DNA of 6,648 nt, from contig JAOZLM010000126.1 of assembly GCA_029934815.1 (NCBI GenBank), positions 1 to 6,648 on the forward strand. The letters are read 5' to 3'. The position numbers and the translations under genes were made by a program. Origin of the DNA: Desulfocapsa sp. (lineage in GTDB: Bacteria; Desulfobacterota; Desulfobulbia; Desulfobulbales; Desulfocapsaceae). The notes under the pieces are model-generated. The model worked only from the letters and a program-made list of their open reading frames with translations, made no database searches and was not told where the DNA came from. This document shows, piece after piece, positions 6,181 through 6,648 of the stretch. The stretch's first letter is position 1; the number at the start of each line of letters is the position of its first letter.

Positions 6181-6648
6181 ATGCCAACGATTCAATCATT
6201 ATTTACCCTATCCAAATGGCTGCATAAATATACAGGGCTTGGTATTCTGCTAATTTGTATCTTTATGGCAGGAACAGGAATATTAATTAACCATCCGTCA
6301 TTGCTTAACTCCTGGTCTGTCCCTGCAAGCTGGCTTGGCGAAAGCTATCAGTATGCCAACTGGAATCGGTTTTCTTTTCGTGACAGCATATTAACCAGTG
6401 ACGGCGGTATGTTTATAGGCGGCAAGATGGGTGTCTGGTATTCACCCGGTCCGGGTATTGCCTTTGAAGAAATGAATGCAGGGCTTCCTGATTCGTTTTA
6501 TTTGCGGGATATCAATACCCTTCTCGCAGTGGAATATAAAGGAGACAGGCGTCTCTACGCCGGAGGGCGCAGCGGACTGTTTTACCGCAACCGGGATGCT
6601 GATTCATGGTTGCCTGTCAGTGGTGTGGCAGATGTGGAAATAGTAGAT
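6181..6648 (+). CDS. Partial membrane protein: PepSY-type TM helix plus BNR-like repeats
   Basis: An open frame runs from ATG 6181 to the window edge (156 residues, no stop), so the gene is incomplete at its 3' end. Residues 13-41 (KWLHKYTGLG, then a hydrophobic helix, then AGTGILINHP) match the N-terminal helix pattern of PepSY-associated transmembrane proteins, with histidines H15 and H38 at the two ends. The rest, predicted outside the cytoplasm, has two similar units, MFIGGKMGVWYSPG (77-90) and RLYAGGRSGLFYRN (124-137), of the form [ML]-[FY]-x-G-G-x-x-G-[VL]-[WF]-Y. These resemble repeats of BNR/Ycf48-like beta-propellers. A weak GAAGAAG ribosome binding site (6169-6175) precedes the ATG; a TTG at 6163 with GAGG upstream (6149-6152) is an alternative start. 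The gene lies 34 bp after the histidine kinase and may belong to its operon. Function is unknown; a link to metal or redox handling is only suggested by the PepSY-type helix. Confidence 0.75.
   Translation, partial: MPTIQSLFTLSKWLHKYTGLGILLICIFMAGTGILINHPSLLNSWSVPASWLGESYQYANWNRFSFRDSILTSDGGMFIGGKMGVWYSPGPGIAFEEMNAGLPDSFYLRDINTLLAVEYKGDRRLYAGGRSGLFYRNRDADSWLPVSGVADVEIVD

Overview
The window holds the 3' end of a division (dcw) cluster, ftsA then ftsZ, followed by a large radical SAM protein, a membrane sensor histidine kinase, and the start of a membrane protein cut off by the window edge. All genes are on the + strand and closely spaced. Coding DNA is moderately AT-leaning. The style of FtsA and FtsZ, and a B12-type radical SAM gene directly behind ftsZ, suggest a Desulfobacterota (delta-proteobacterial sulfate/sulfur metabolising) bacterium, perhaps near Desulfobulbales. 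This is inferred from recalled gene order and protein style; no database was consulted.

Layout. 1-262 contains no recognisable gene. It holds two adjacent AT-rich inverted-repeat elements (1-149 and about 149-240) that share a short motif. 263-1519 is ftsA. 1520-1626 is a 107-bp gap with a possible extended -10 promoter and the ftsZ ribosome binding site. 1627-2895 is ftsZ. 2900-4687 is the radical SAM gene, starting with TTG four bases after the ftsZ stop. 4680-6146 is the histidine kinase, overlapping the radical SAM stop by 8 bp if the best GTG start is used. From 6181 to the end runs an open, partial gene with a PepSY-type transmembrane segment followed by beta-propeller-like (BNR/Ycf48-like) repeats.

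How the genes fit together. FtsA anchors FtsZ to the membrane through its C-terminal amphipathic helix and binds the FtsZ C-terminal peptide; both elements are visible. The radical SAM gene is probably co-transcribed with ftsZ, but the sequence gives no direct functional link to division. The histidine kinase overlaps the radical SAM gene, so it is probably translationally coupled to it. No response regulator is present in the window. The least ordinary items are the repeat block in front of ftsA and the PepSY-helix plus BNR-repeat protein at the right edge. The rest looks like a well-conserved core region.
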